From assembly GCF_017377715.1 (NCBI RefSeq), contig NZ_JAFVMF010000008.1:62001-126000 (forward strand): a stretch of DNA of 64,000 bases. Direction: 5' to 3'. Each line of letters begins with the position of its first letter. Within the stretch, counting starts at the first letter, position 1. The position numbers and the translations under genes are program-made. Shown piece by piece: positions 32,477 to 41,851 of this stretch. Under the pieces are notes generated by a model. It saw nothing but the letters and a program-made list of their open reading frames with translations. It did no database searches and was not told the DNA's origin. Origin of the DNA: Acetobacter sacchari. GTDB lineage: Bacteria > Pseudomonadota > Alphaproteobacteria > Acetobacterales > Acetobacteraceae.

Positions 32477-32932
32477 ATGGTCATGAAGCTGACCCTCCAC
32501 ACGGACTATGCGCTGCGCGTATTGATTTTTCTGGGGTGCAACACGACGCGCCTCGCCTCGATACGCGAGATCGCCGACGCGTACGGGATATCGGAAAATC
32601 ATCTGGTGAAGGTCGTGCACAGGCTTGGCCAGGGCGGTTTTATCGAGACCGTTCGTGGGCGTGGGGGCGGTCTGCGTCTCGGGCGTTTGGCGTCTGATAT
32701 CGTGATCGGCGACGTGGTGCGGTACACGGAAGACGATCTGGCGCTGCTCGGCTGCATGAACGCTGAGGACCCTGCGGCGTGTGCGCTGATGCCTGCGTGT
32801 CGGTTGCGCGGCGTTCTGGGAGAGGCGCTGACGGCGTTCACGACAGTTCTGGAGCGTTACACTCTCGCTGACATCATCTCGCCTTTCGAGAGGGCGCGTC
32901 TGGGTGATCGTTCTGCGGGGGGTGATCGCTGA
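32477..32932 (+). CDS. nsrR: Rrf2-family transcriptional regulator, NsrR-like
   Basis: Probable Fe-S repressor sensing nitric oxide. The N-terminal winged helix (MKLTLHTDYALRVLIFL, SENHLVKVVHRLGQ, GRGGGLRLGR) matches NsrR closely. Three cysteines in the effector region (Cys93, Cys102, Cys108) end in the typical PACRL. E. coli NsrR has C-x4-C-x5-C; here the spacing is C-x8-C-x5-C. Length is 151 residues. ATGs at 32477 and 32483 are both possible, the second matching E. coli NsrR better. Divergence from hmp supports the role. Confidence 0.88.
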   Translation: MVMKLTLHTDYALRVLIFLGCNTTRLASIREIADAYGISENHLVKVVHRLGQGGFIETVRGRGGGLRLGRLASDIVIGDVVRYTEDDLALLGCMNAEDPAACALMPACRLRGVLGEALTAFTTVLERYTLADIISPFERARLGDRSAGGDR

Positions 32933-33188
32933 CGACAGATCGTGATGCGCGGTGGTTTTGCCTTCGCAGTTTTGGAAGGTCCGGCAGGACGCGTGCGCCA
33001 CGTTGAGTCCGCTCCGTCTTTGGATATTGCGAGCGTTACGGCGATTTGTCGGACTGCGTGTGGCGGGGTAATGTAACGCCGCTTCGATGGGCGATCTTTC
33101 CGGACGCACCCGTCCAGGCATGAACGTAGGCTGATACGAAAGCCTGATCCGTCCGGACACCATCGTCGTCGATGTATGGAGTTTCACC

Positions 33189-33986
33189 ATGAAGCCAAGT
33201 CTATCGGGCGGTCGATCGATCGCGTTCGCCGTTTCCCTTCTTATGACCGCAGCAGTTCACGACGCCTGCGCCCGCGTGCCTGCAGGTTCGACCGGCAGGA
33301 CGCGCGTGACTGCTATCGCCGCCGCCGTGGCGGACGCCGACCGACCTGCGGAGGACAAGGCGCGTGACAGCGTCCGCAAGCCGGCCGCGCTCCTCGCTTT
33401 CGCGGGCGTATCTTCGGGGATGAAGGTCGCTGATCTGTTGCCAGGTGGCGGGTATTTCACCCGACTGTTCAGCAATGTTGTAGGCAAGACCGGCCATGTT
33501 TACGCGGTGGTTCCCGCGGAGCTTCTGGCGAAGAAGCCGCAGGCGGGCGACGCCGTACGTGCGATCGCCGCGCAGCCTTCGTTTTCGAACGTGAGCGTGA
33601 TTGTCTCTCCGATCGCGTCATTCACGACGCCGGAGCCGCTGGATGTGGTCTGGACGTCTGACAACTACCACGACGTGTATGGTCAGGGCGCGGAGGTCGG
33701 TCTTGCGTTCGACAGGGCCGCGTTCGACGCGTTGCGTCCGGGCGGGGTGTTTCTGGTCATCGACCATGTCGCGGAGAAGGGGAGCGGCGCTGACGTGACG
33801 CACACCCTGCATCGGATCGACCCGGACCTGATCCGCAAGCAGGTGACGCAGGCTGGCTTCGTGTTCGAGGCGCAGAGTTCAGTGCTGGCCAATCCGGCTG
33901 ATACGCATCAGGTTGCGGTGTTCGATCCGTCGATACGCGGCCGTACGGATCAGGTCGTGCTGAAATTTCGCAAACCGGCGCGCTGA
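33189..33986 (+). CDS. Predicted exported class I SAM-methyltransferase-fold protein (COG4798-like)
   Basis: The N-terminus has a basic stretch and a hydrophobic segment (about residues 10-23) resembling a signal peptide. A methyltransferase fold follows, with a motif-I-like GMKVADLLPGGGYFTRLFS, an NYHDVYG segment, and a LRPGGVFLVIDH motif typical of SAM-dependent enzymes. The substrate is unknown. The combination is odd because SAM is cytoplasmic. A second protein with the same layout is at 40994-41851. Length is 265 residues, with about 250 bp of non-coding sequence upstream. Confidence 0.75.
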   Translation: MKPSLSGGRSIAFAVSLLMTAAVHDACARVPAGSTGRTRVTAIAAAVADADRPAEDKARDSVRKPAALLAFAGVSSGMKVADLLPGGGYFTRLFSNVVGKTGHVYAVVPAELLAKKPQAGDAVRAIAAQPSFSNVSVIVSPIASFTTPEPLDVVWTSDNYHDVYGQGAEVGLAFDRAAFDALRPGGVFLVIDHVAEKGSGADVTHTLHRIDPDLIRKQVTQAGFVFEAQSSVLANPADTHQVAVFDPSIRGRTDQVVLKFRKPAR

Positions 33987-34160
33987 CCGTCGGAATGGTC
34001 CTTTCGTCGGCCCTTGATCGAGGGCGGTGAAGGGACCATCTCCTATCCCTCAAGACTTGAGGCATGGCGCGCCCGTGTCAGCGCGGGCGGTAATCCCCAA
34101 AACGTCGTTTCGATGAACGGCCTGGGCGCCGATCTGCTTACATGTGAAGCGGGAGGGATT

Positions 34161-35333
34161 GTGAGGGATATCTACCTCGATAATGCGGCGACGACGCCCT
34201 GCGATCCGCGTGTGATGGCGGTCATGGCTCCGCTGTTCGTTGAGGAGTTCGGCAACCCGCACAGCACCAGTCATATTTTTGGACTCCGCGCGGCGGACGC
34301 CGTGGAGACGGCGCGTGCGCAGGTGGCGGCCCTGATAGGGGCGGATCCGCGCGAGATCGTCTTCGTCTCCGGCGCAACCGAGGCTAACAACCTTGCGATA
34401 AAAGGCGCTGCACGACATCGGCTGCGCCACGGCGATGGACGTCGTCGCGTGATTACGGTCGCGACCGAACACAAATGCGTTCTGGAGAGCGTGCGGGACC
34501 TTGCCGCGGAGGGATTAGATCCGGTGATCCTGCCGGTCGGTCGGGACGGCGTGCTGGATCCGGATCTGCTGCGCGAGGCTTTGGCGACTCCCTCCGCGCT
34601 CGTCAGCGTGATGGCCGCGAATAACGAGACCGGCGTTTTACAGGATATCGGTGCGTTGGCGCGAATAGCGCGCGAGTCCGGAGCGCTGTTCCATAGCGAC
34701 ATGGCGCAGGCGGCGGGCAAGATTCCGGTCGACGTCGGGGCTCTCGACATCGATATGGCCTCGCTCTCGGCTCACAAGCTCTATGGCCCCAAGGGCGTAG
34801 GCGCGCTCTATGTAAGAAGGAAGCCGCGTGTGCGTCTGGAGCCTCTGTTCTCCGGTGGCGGGCAGGAGCGGGGCATGCGCTCCGGCACGCTTCCAGCGGC
34901 GCTGGTCGCAGGTTTCGGCAAGGCGGCGGAGATCGCCGAAGCCAGCGTTGCCGACGAGGCGGAGCGGCTGACCGCCTTGCGCGACGGTTTGATCGACGCT
35001 TTGCATGAGAGGCAGGTGCCGATCGCCGTCAACGGAACGAAGGCGAGGCTTCCCGGCATCGTCAGTTTGCGTTTCCTGGGAACGTCGGCTTTGGCGATCA
35101 TGGCCGGCGCGCCGGAGGTCGCGATGTCGGTCGGCTCGGCCTGCTCATCGGCTGCCATCGAACCGTCCTATGTCCTCACTGCGATGGGTCTTTCCGTGGA
35201 TGAGGCCGCGGAAAGCTTGCGTCTGTCGCCCGGACGCTTTACGTCACCCGCCGATATCGCGCGCGCGGCCGAGGTGCTTGCGTGCGCGGCGCAGCGCGTG
35301 CGCGGCCAGCAGGCCGCCCGGATGACAGCCTGA
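34161..35333 (+). CDS. Cysteine desulfurase (IscS/NifS family)
   Basis: PLP enzyme that takes sulfur from cysteine for Fe-S clusters and tRNA thiolation. The product begins at [10 protein letters not shown], has His104 (TEHK), the PLP Lys206 in [10 protein letters not shown] and the catalytic Cys328 in GSACSS, followed by EPSYVL as in IscS. The frame is open from 34014, but a GTG at 34161 preceded by GGGAGG gives the normal N-terminus and 390 residues. The ferredoxin and mnmA genes directly downstream fit a sulfur-delivery role; no iscU is adjacent. Whether it is iscS or a paralogue cannot be told from here. Confidence 0.92.
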   Translation: MRDIYLDNAATTPCDPRVMAVMAPLFVEEFGNPHSTSHIFGLRAADAVETARAQVAALIGADPREIVFVSGATEANNLAIKGAARHRLRHGDGRRRVITVATEHKCVLESVRDLAAEGLDPVILPVGRDGVLDPDLLREALATPSALVSVMAANNETGVLQDIGALARIARESGALFHSDMAQAAGKIPVDVGALDIDMASLSAHKLYGPKGVGALYVRRKPRVRLEPLFSGGGQERGMRSGTLPAALVAGFGKAAEIAEASVADEAERLTALRDGLIDALHERQVPIAVNGTKARLPGIVSLRFLGTSALAIMAGAPEVAMSVGSACSSAAIEPSYVLTAMGLSVDEAAESLRLSPGRFTSPADIARAAEVLACAAQRVRGQQAARMTA

Positions 35334-35346
35334 GCGGGACAAGCGA

Positions 35347-35661
35347 ATGCCTACTATGATTTTTCTCGAACCGGACGGCGTTGAGCGTAAGGTGGACGCG
35401 CCTCTGGGTCTTTCGGTGCTCGAGATCGCGCACAAGCACGGCATCGACCTTGAGGGCGCCTGCGAAGGCTCGCTGGCCTGCGCCACCTGCCATGTAATCG
35501 TCGACCCGTCATGGGCGCCGAAGCTGGCCGAACCGACCGAGGACGAGGAAGACATGCTCGACCTGGCGTTCGGGCTTGAGAAGACATCCCGTCTGGGGTG
35601 CCAGATCGTGATGACCGAGGCTCTGGACGGTCTTGTCGTCCGCCTGCCCGGCAAGAAGTGA
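35347..35661 (+). CDS. fdx: 2Fe-2S ferredoxin, adrenodoxin type
   Basis: Electron carrier probably serving Fe-S cluster assembly. It has the four cluster ligands Cys39, Cys45, Cys48 and Cys85 (C-x5-C-x2-C-x36-C), an acidic segment [10 protein letters not shown] and the C-terminal LGCQIVM characteristic of Isc-type and adrenodoxin-like ferredoxins. Length is 104 residues. It begins 13 bp after the cysteine desulfurase stop, so the two are almost certainly co-transcribed. Confidence 0.93.
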   Translation: MPTMIFLEPDGVERKVDAPLGLSVLEIAHKHGIDLEGACEGSLACATCHVIVDPSWAPKLAEPTEDEEDMLDLAFGLEKTSRLGCQIVMTEALDGLVVRLPGKK

Positions 35662-35765
35662 GACCCTGAAGTCGTGATGTTCCGTCGCTCCTGCCCTTGG
35701 GTCGCGTTCGCCGTGGTCTCCGCCGCGACGGGTGCGCGCGGCCACATTTCGGCGGGCTGACGGCG

Positions 35766-36860
35766 ATGCGCGTGCTTGTGGCCATGTCGGGCGGTGTCGA
35801 CAGTTCGGTGGTGGCTGCGCGCCTCGTCGAGCAGGGCCACGACGTGATCGGCGCGACGCTGCAGCTTTACGACGTGCGTGGCGCGGCCAAGAAGGGCGCG
35901 TGTTGCGCGGGCCGGGACATTCAGGACGCGCGTGAAGTCGCGGAGCGGCTGGGTTTCCCTCATTATGTGATCGACGCGGAGCAGCGGTTTCACGACAGCG
36001 TCATCTCCTCCTTCGCGAATTCCTATGCTGCGGGCGAAACGCCCGTGCCGTGCGTCTCGTGCAACCAGGGCGTGAAGTTCACGGATCTGTTGGGGCTGGC
36101 CAAGGATGTCGGCGCCGACGCCATGGCCACGGGGCATTATGTGCGTCGCGTCGAGGGCGCGAACGGACCGGAACTGCATCGTCCGATGGATGCAGAGCGC
36201 GACCAGAGCTGGTTTCTCTTCGCGACGACCCGCGACCAGCTCGATTATCTGCGCTTTCCTCTCGGGGAGATGCCAGACAAGCGGGCGGTGCGCGAGGAGG
36301 CCGAGCGCTTCGGTCTGGCCGTGGCGGAGAAACCCGACAGTCAGGATCTCTGTTTCGTCCCGAACGGCTCCTATGCCGATCTTGTCGAGAAATTGCGTCC
36401 TGACATGCGCGGGGAGGGGGAGATCGTCGATCGCGCAGGTAATGTTCTGGGACGTCATGAAGGCGTGACGCGCTACACCTACGGCCAGACCAAAAGGCTG
36501 GGCGCGGCGGCGCAGCTTGAGGGCGAGCGGCAGATGGTCGTTGGCATCGAGCCTGCCCGTCGCCGGATCGTGGTGGCGCCGCGCCGAGGAGCTGCCGTTA
36601 CGACTTGCCTGTTGCGAGACGTGAACTGGCTGATCCCTGAGCCGGAAGATGGCGGTTCGTCCGTGCGGTGCATGGTGCAGTTGCGCGCGCGAGAGGCCCC
36701 ACGCGCGGCGTCCGTGCAGCGTGACGGGACGGGCGCGCGCGTGTTCCTCAAGGAACCGGCTCTGCCGACGCCGGGGCAGGCGTGCGTGTTTTACGATGGC
36801 ACACGCGTGCTTGGTGGCGGCGTGATTTGCAGGGACGCGGCGGCGGAGTCTGCGGCTTAA
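35766..36860 (+). CDS. mnmA: tRNA-specific 2-thiouridylase MnmA
   Basis: Thiolates U34 of tRNA-Lys, -Glu and -Gln using persulfide that starts from a cysteine desulfurase. It has the PP-loop SGGVDSS at residues 8-14, ATGHYVRR, the first catalytic Cys in PCVSCNQGVKF (Cys99) and the second in DSQDLCFVP. Length is 364 residues. The ATG at 35766 gives the expected MRVLVAMSGG start; an upstream extension is Arg-rich and discarded. It follows the desulfurase and ferredoxin genes, which suits the sulfur relay. Confidence 0.96.
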   Translation: MRVLVAMSGGVDSSVVAARLVEQGHDVIGATLQLYDVRGAAKKGACCAGRDIQDAREVAERLGFPHYVIDAEQRFHDSVISSFANSYAAGETPVPCVSCNQGVKFTDLLGLAKDVGADAMATGHYVRRVEGANGPELHRPMDAERDQSWFLFATTRDQLDYLRFPLGEMPDKRAVREEAERFGLAVAEKPDSQDLCFVPNGSYADLVEKLRPDMRGEGEIVDRAGNVLGRHEGVTRYTYGQTKRLGAAAQLEGERQMVVGIEPARRRIVVAPRRGAAVTTCLLRDVNWLIPEPEDGGSSVRCMVQLRAREAPRAASVQRDGTGARVFLKEPALPTPGQACVFYDGTRVLGGGVICRDAAAESAA

Positions 36861-36907
36861 AGCTGTCGCCGTTGCCGCGCTCGGTGCGGGCGCATAGCAT
36901 CGCCCCC

Positions 36908-37237
36908 ATGAGCTATTTTTTTCTCCTTATCGCGATACTGGCCGAAGTTACGGCGACGTCGTTTCTTAAGCTCTCCAATGGTTTTACACGCCCCGGACCG
37001 ACAGCGATTATGGCTGCCGGGTATGTGGTGGCCTTTTACTTTCTTTCCATTTCCCTGCGTGAAATTCCGACCGGCGTCGCCTACGCCATATGGTCCGGTG
37101 TGGGGGTGGTGCTGATCGCCGCAATAGCCTGGGTCACGCAGGGGCAAAAACTCGACGCGCCGGCGCTCGCGGGGATCGCGCTGATTATGGCGGGCGTTCT
37201 GGTCATGAATGTGTTTTCGAGAACTGTGGGGCATTGA
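36908..37237 (+). CDS. Small multidrug resistance (SMR/EmrE-type) efflux protein
   Basis: Four-helix inner-membrane protein that works as a dimer to exchange protons for cationic compounds. The essential Glu is present (Glu13 in AILAEVTATS), followed by KLSNGFTRPGP, the IPTGVAYAIWSGVG signature, and a fourth helix GIALIMAGVLVMNV. Length is 109 residues, as in EmrE. It could also be a guanidinium or polyamine exporter of the same family; the sequence alone does not decide. Confidence 0.93.
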   Translation: MSYFFLLIAILAEVTATSFLKLSNGFTRPGPTAIMAAGYVVAFYFLSISLREIPTGVAYAIWSGVGVVLIAAIAWVTQGQKLDAPALAGIALIMAGVLVMNVFSRTVGH

Positions 37238-37585
37238 GAGGGGTGTTTAGGTTTTTGTGCTCCACGCGCCATCGCAAACCTGTCGACCGTGCGTCGAGCA
37301 CAGTGAGGCCTCCGTTTTCGTGCGCGCGAGCATGTATGGTCTGACGGGAGTGCGCGTTCCCGCATATTCGAACTCTCGCGTCGCAGTGTCTTCTTCGAGG
37401 CGGCGTCGTTTCCGTTTGGGAGGCTCTGCCCATAATGCGCTTGGCCGATCTACGTTAGAGATGACCGGATGCGTGATGAAGTCTGATCACTGATTCGTCT
37501 GGATTGCTTCGCGTTCTCGACGGGCGCCAGCAAAGACGATACCCTGCGTCAACAGGGACATAACAAACGGAACGAACCCCCTCAG
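37238..37585. other. Intergenic region upstream of the two-component system
   Basis: 348 bp between the SMR gene and the response regulator. Short Arg/Ser-rich frames exist (for example 37257-37493) but none has a recognisable product. The response-regulator promoter is probably in the last 100 bp; no clear -35/-10 pair or operator was recognised. Confidence 0.5.
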
Positions 37586-38368
37586 ATGACCGACGTGACT
37601 GTGCGCGAGGCCGAACTGCAAGACCTTCCGGTAAGAATTCTGGTCGTTGAGGACGACCCCGGCATGCGGACCTTGCTCACGCGCGCGCTTCAGGCGGACG
37701 GCTATCGCGTCCGTGCTGTTCCGGACGCACGGGCCATGTGGCAGGCGCTGGAGACGGAGACGGCGGATCTGTTGATCCTCGATGTGATGATGCCCGGCAT
37801 GAACGGTCTCGACCTGTGCCGGAACCTGCGTCAGGGCGGTGTGAAGGGTGGTCTTGAAGACGAAGCCTTCACCGCGATGCCGATCATCATCGTCTCCGCG
37901 CGTGGGGAGGAGCTTGACCGTGTGCTTGGCCTGGAACTGGGCGCGGATGACTACGTCGCCAAGCCGTTTGGTCAGAAAGAACTGCTCGCTCGCGTGCGGG
38001 CGGTGTTGCGACGTGGCCAGCAGGCTCCGGCGGTCGCTGCCGGACGGCCACGGCGTGAGGTGATCAACTTCGCCGGGTGGTCGCTCGACCTGCGCCGCCG
38101 GGAGTTGTTCGACCCCAACGGCGCCACGGTTGAGATTTCGGGCGCCGAGCACGATCTTCTGGTGAGTTTTCTCGACAACCCGCAGCGGGTGATCGGACGC
38201 GATCGTCTGCTGGAATTGTCGCGCACCCGGCTGGGCGATGTGTCGGACCGTTCCATCGACGTGCTGGTGAGCCGTCTGCGCCGCAAGCTTGGCAGTGAAT
38301 CGGAGAGCCTGATTCGCACCGTGCGCGGTCAAGGGTATATCTTCACCGCGCCGATAGAGCGCGTGTGA
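37586..38368 (+). CDS. OmpR-family response regulator
   Basis: Two-component DNA-binding regulator. The receiver domain has the acidic pair in VVEDD, the phosphoacceptor Asp66 (ILDVMMPG) and Lys in DDYVAKPF. An OmpR-type winged helix follows, with DVSDRSIDVLVSRLRRKL and TVRGQGYIF. A Gly/acidic loop (GGVKGGLEDEAF) sits between helix 3 and strand 4, longer than usual. Length is 260 residues. The kinase gene begins 10 bp later, so the pair is one operon. The signal and targets are unknown. Confidence 0.94.
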   Translation: MTDVTVREAELQDLPVRILVVEDDPGMRTLLTRALQADGYRVRAVPDARAMWQALETETADLLILDVMMPGMNGLDLCRNLRQGGVKGGLEDEAFTAMPIIIVSARGEELDRVLGLELGADDYVAKPFGQKELLARVRAVLRRGQQAPAVAAGRPRREVINFAGWSLDLRRRELFDPNGATVEISGAEHDLLVSFLDNPQRVIGRDRLLELSRTRLGDVSDRSIDVLVSRLRRKLGSESESLIRTVRGQGYIFTAPIERV

Positions 38369-38378
38369 CAGGTCGCGC

Positions 38379-39734
38379 GTGACAGCGCGTCTGGGGATCA
38401 TGCCCGAAGCGCCGCCCAGAGAGCGGCGTATTCTTCTTTGGCCGAGGGGACTGGTCGGCCGCGTGATGTTCGTGTTGCTGGCGTCGATCGGGCTGGTGTT
38501 TGTCGTCAGCTGGACCCTGTATGAACATGCTGAAATCTATATCGAGGACGACGATCGGCTCGGGCTGATCGGCGAGCGTCTGGCCACGGATTTACGTGTG
38601 CTGGAGGGAACGGGTCCTAGCATGCGCCCGGTGCTTGCGACCATGCTGTCGAACGGCGACCTTCATATAGACTGGCGACCGTCCAAGGCGTCTGACGACG
38701 ACGTTCCTGAGCAGTCCCGGTTCAGTGCGCTTCATGAGCAGTTGGTCACGGCCAATCCCATGCTTGGACGACATGGGCTGCGGCTTCAGCCGGGACGGGG
38801 CTCAGGTCCGGACGTCAATGGCATGCTCATGCTGTCGGACGGCAGCCTTGTGCATTTCACGGCGCCAGACATCCTGCGTACGCATCTGGTGACGCGGGGA
38901 CTCGTCACGGCGGCCATTGTCTCGCTGGCCGTGCTGCTGGCGGCTGCGATGCTCGTGCACACACTCAGCCTGCCGCTGCGGGCGCTGGCGACGGTAGCTG
39001 ACACGGTCGGTTCAGGCGAATGGGAGCCCCTTGCGGAGAGGGGGCCGCGTGAAGTGCGGCGACTGGCGCACGCTATCAATGCGATGCAGGAACGAATCAC
39101 GCATCTTATCGATGATCGTACGGAGGCGTTGGCCGCCGTGTCGCACGACCTTCGCACGCCACTTGCGCGCCTGAAGCTGCGAGCAGGGTTTTTGTCGGAT
39201 GAAGAGGCGCAGGAGGCGATTGAGGCCGACATTGTCGAGATGGAGGCGATGGTGGGCGGAGTGCTTGCCTATCTTGCCGGGGAGAAAAAGCGCGAAGAAC
39301 CGCGCTCGATGGATCTTGCAGCGATGCTGAGCACCATCGCGGACGATGCGGCGGATCGCGGGGAGAATGTCGTCTATAATGGACCGGACCGGTTGCCGGT
39401 TCGACTGCCGCAATTGTCGATGAAGAGGGCGTTCACGAATCTGGTCGAAAATGCGTTGAATTACGCGGGATCAGCTACGATATCTGTGCATGAGGCCGCA
39501 GGCTGGGTCATCGTGGACGTTGAGGATGACGGGCCGGGAATTCCCGACACGGAGATAGAGCGGGTTACGACGCCATTTTATCGTGTTGAATCATCGCGTT
39601 CACGTAAAACCGGCGGTTTGGGGCTCGGTCTCGCCATCGTTCAACGGGAAGTCGAGCGCGCGGCGGGGACGTTCCTGCTCGAAAACCGCCCGGCAGGTGG
39701 ATTGCGCGCGCGCGTGTCGTTGCGCGCCGGATGA
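38379..39734 (+). CDS. EnvZ-like membrane sensor histidine kinase
   Basis: Partner of the preceding regulator. Two membrane segments (about residues 27-47 and 172-195) frame a periplasmic domain of about 125 residues. A HAMP region follows, then the H-box AVSHDLRTPLARLKL containing the phosphorylated His, the N-box NLVENALNYA, DDGPGIP and the G-box GGLGLGLAIV. The start is a GTG at 38379. Length is 451 residues. The H-box resembles EnvZ, but no ligand can be inferred. Confidence 0.93.
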   Translation: MTARLGIMPEAPPRERRILLWPRGLVGRVMFVLLASIGLVFVVSWTLYEHAEIYIEDDDRLGLIGERLATDLRVLEGTGPSMRPVLATMLSNGDLHIDWRPSKASDDDVPEQSRFSALHEQLVTANPMLGRHGLRLQPGRGSGPDVNGMLMLSDGSLVHFTAPDILRTHLVTRGLVTAAIVSLAVLLAAAMLVHTLSLPLRALATVADTVGSGEWEPLAERGPREVRRLAHAINAMQERITHLIDDRTEALAAVSHDLRTPLARLKLRAGFLSDEEAQEAIEADIVEMEAMVGGVLAYLAGEKKREEPRSMDLAAMLSTIADDAADRGENVVYNGPDRLPVRLPQLSMKRAFTNLVENALNYAGSATISVHEAAGWVIVDVEDDGPGIPDTEIERVTTPFYRVESSRSRKTGGLGLGLAIVQREVERAAGTFLLENRPAGGLRARVSLRAG

Positions 39735-39900
39735 GCTGAAGCTGCGCGTCCAAGGCGCATTGTCAGTGCGGAAAGGCTGTGCGAAAGGTCGGACCGCGAG
39801 CCGTGCGGACGCCGCAGCGCGCCTACCCGACTGAACGCCGATGCGCCCGTGCCGGGCGATTTGTCATGTGGACGCCAACCGGAAAGAGGAGGTGGGATCG

Positions 39901-40938
39901 ATGAGTGAAACCCGTTCGCTTTCCCTCGTCCCGACGGACGCTGGCGCCATGATGAACGAAGGCCTCGTCTGGGCGATCCTCTGCAATCCCGGCGAAAGAC
40001 CTGAAAAGCTGGCGCCGGAGGAGGTTTCCCGGCGCCTTGAGGGTGCTCCACTGGAGCGGCCGGGTTGGGTCTGGCTGCATTTCGACATCGTGCACAGCAT
40101 GTCGCGGGCGCAGGTGGATAATATTCCCTGCCTGCCTGAGGACGCGCGGCAGGCGCTTACCAGCACGGACCGGGGCGCTCGTCTGGAGTCTGAGGACGAT
40201 CTGGTGTTCGGCGCACTGCCCGCTTTTGACGACGCCATGTCGGACGATGAGCGCGATGTGTGCATCTGGCGGTTCGCAGCGCTGCCGGATCTGCTGATCA
40301 CCACGCGTCGGCACCCCATTCCAGCGCTAGGCGTCGTGTATCGGGAGTTGCAGCGTCGGCAGGTGCCGCCGAACCCGGCGCGGCTTGTCGATCGCGCGTT
40401 GCTTGAGTTCGCGGACACGGCGCGGCGGGATCTGGCGCGCCTGGACGATCAGCTTGATCGCGCCGAGGACGTGCTGTTGCTGCTCGACCGCGACACCGAT
40501 CTTGGTCGTATGAGCGGCATGCTTGGGCAGGTGCGCCGTCGTTCGACCGAGCTGCGCCGCGTCATCGCGCCAGTCAACCGTATCTTTCATGATGAAGAGC
40601 TGGAGCTTCCGGAGTGGGCTGAGGATGATTTGCGTGATCGGTCGCAGCGGCAAATCCACGGCGCCCTGGACGATCTTCTCGCCTTGCAGGACCGGGCGCG
40701 ATCGCTTCAGGACGAACTGACGTCCAATCAGGCGGAAGAAACCAACCGTCGCCTTTATATCGTCTCGGTCGGGACGACCTTGATGCTCCCTGCGACGTTC
40801 GTGACCGGCTTTTTCGGGATGAACACAGGGGGAATGTTCCTGAGCGGCGGGGCCTGGGACACCGTGATTGCGGGCGGCATCTGCTTCATGATCATGCTCG
40901 GCACCTGGTTGGTTCTAAAAGTAACGCGTCTGCTCTGA
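39901..40938 (+). CDS. zntB: CorA/ZntB-family metal ion transporter
   Basis: Pentameric channel/transporter with a large cytoplasmic domain and two C-terminal membrane helices. The hallmark GMN motif (FFGMNTGG, about residues 306-308) joins the two helices. The TGG after GMN is closer to ZntB than to Mg2+ CorA, so zinc or proton-coupled zinc transport is more likely. The ATG at 39901 has a strong GAGGAGGTGG sequence upstream and yields 345 residues. The gene name is tentative. Confidence 0.85.
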   Translation: MSETRSLSLVPTDAGAMMNEGLVWAILCNPGERPEKLAPEEVSRRLEGAPLERPGWVWLHFDIVHSMSRAQVDNIPCLPEDARQALTSTDRGARLESEDDLVFGALPAFDDAMSDDERDVCIWRFAALPDLLITTRRHPIPALGVVYRELQRRQVPPNPARLVDRALLEFADTARRDLARLDDQLDRAEDVLLLLDRDTDLGRMSGMLGQVRRRSTELRRVIAPVNRIFHDEELELPEWAEDDLRDRSQRQIHGALDDLLALQDRARSLQDELTSNQAEETNRRLYIVSVGTTLMLPATFVTGFFGMNTGGMFLSGGAWDTVIAGGICFMIMLGTWLVLKVTRLL

Positions 40939-40993
40939 TTCTTTCGTCCGGCGGCGGAACGATGACGATGTAGCGCACAGAGGAGACATCGTT

Positions 40994-41851
40994 ATGAAAG
41001 TCCATTCTCTTAGGGCGCTTTTTGTTAATGCCGTTGCGACGTTCGCGGTCTCGACCCCACTGGCGTATAGCGCGACTGTGACGATGAAAGGACTTTCGTC
41101 TGGCCCTGCGGCGGCGATCGAAGCTGCTGTGCATGCGCCGACGCGGAGTACGAAATTTCTGACGCGAGACGCTGCGAGGCATCCGGCTGATGAGTTGAGC
41201 TTTTTCGGGATAAAACCTGACTCGTCCGTTGTTGAAATATGGCCCGGTGGTGGGTACTGGACGCAGATTCTGGCTCCGCTACTGCATGATAAAGGCGCGT
41301 ATTATCTGGCGATGGGCAACCCGGCGGGGGATGAGGTCGAGGCGGAGTTCGCCCTGACCTCGCGCTTCAAAGCGATGCTTGGCGCCGAGCCTGGTGTTTA
41401 CGATCGGGTGAAAATTACGAAACTGGGAGCGCATGACGCGGGTATGGCGCCGCCGGGCAGCGTCGATTTCGTGCTGACGTTCCGTAATCTGCATAACTGG
41501 ATGGATGCTGGGGACACGCAGGTTATTTTGACGTCCATTCGCCGTGCGTTAAAGAATGGCGGTTATCTTTGCGTCGAGGATCATCGGGGCTCGACTGCGA
41601 CAGAGCAGGATCCGCAAGCGAAAAGCGGTTACGTCCGACAGGACTATGCGATCAGGCTGATCGAGGCGGCAGGGTTCAAGCTGGTGGCCTCGTCGGAAAT
41701 CGACGCCAATCCGCGCGACACCGCCAACTGGCCCAAGGGCGTGTGGACGCTACCGCCGACGCTCGCACTGGGCGACAAGGATCGCGCAAAATATGAGGCG
41801 GTTGGAGAGGCGGATAATTTCGTCCTGAAATTTCAGAAGGTCGGCGGGTAG
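40994..41851 (+). CDS. Predicted exported class I SAM-methyltransferase-fold protein (COG4798-like)
   Basis: An N-terminal signal peptide is likely (hydrophobic residues 8-25 ending in AYSA). The body has a motif-I-like VVEIWPGGGYWTQILAPLL, a DFVLTFRNLHNWMD segment and a LKNGGYLCVEDHRG motif, as in SAM-dependent methyltransferases. It shares domain layout and the PGGGY motif with the product at 33189-33986 but is clearly diverged from it. The N-terminus could be a membrane anchor instead. Substrate unknown; length 285 residues. It starts 55 bp after the zntB-like gene. Confidence 0.78.
   Translation: MKVHSLRALFVNAVATFAVSTPLAYSATVTMKGLSSGPAAAIEAAVHAPTRSTKFLTRDAARHPADELSFFGIKPDSSVVEIWPGGGYWTQILAPLLHDKGAYYLAMGNPAGDEVEAEFALTSRFKAMLGAEPGVYDRVKITKLGAHDAGMAPPGSVDFVLTFRNLHNWMDAGDTQVILTSIRRALKNGGYLCVEDHRGSTATEQDPQAKSGYVRQDYAIRLIEAAGFKLVASSEIDANPRDTANWPKGVWTLPPTLALGDKDRAKYEAVGEADNFVLKFQKVGG

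Noticed and set aside
32363..33190. 275-codon minus-strand frame opposite nsrR
   Set aside because: Overlaps the operator and the convincing Rrf2 gene; no recognisable product.
35244..36458. 404-codon minus-strand frame opposite fdx and mnmA
   Set aside because: Antisense to two well-supported genes; low-complexity basic sequence.
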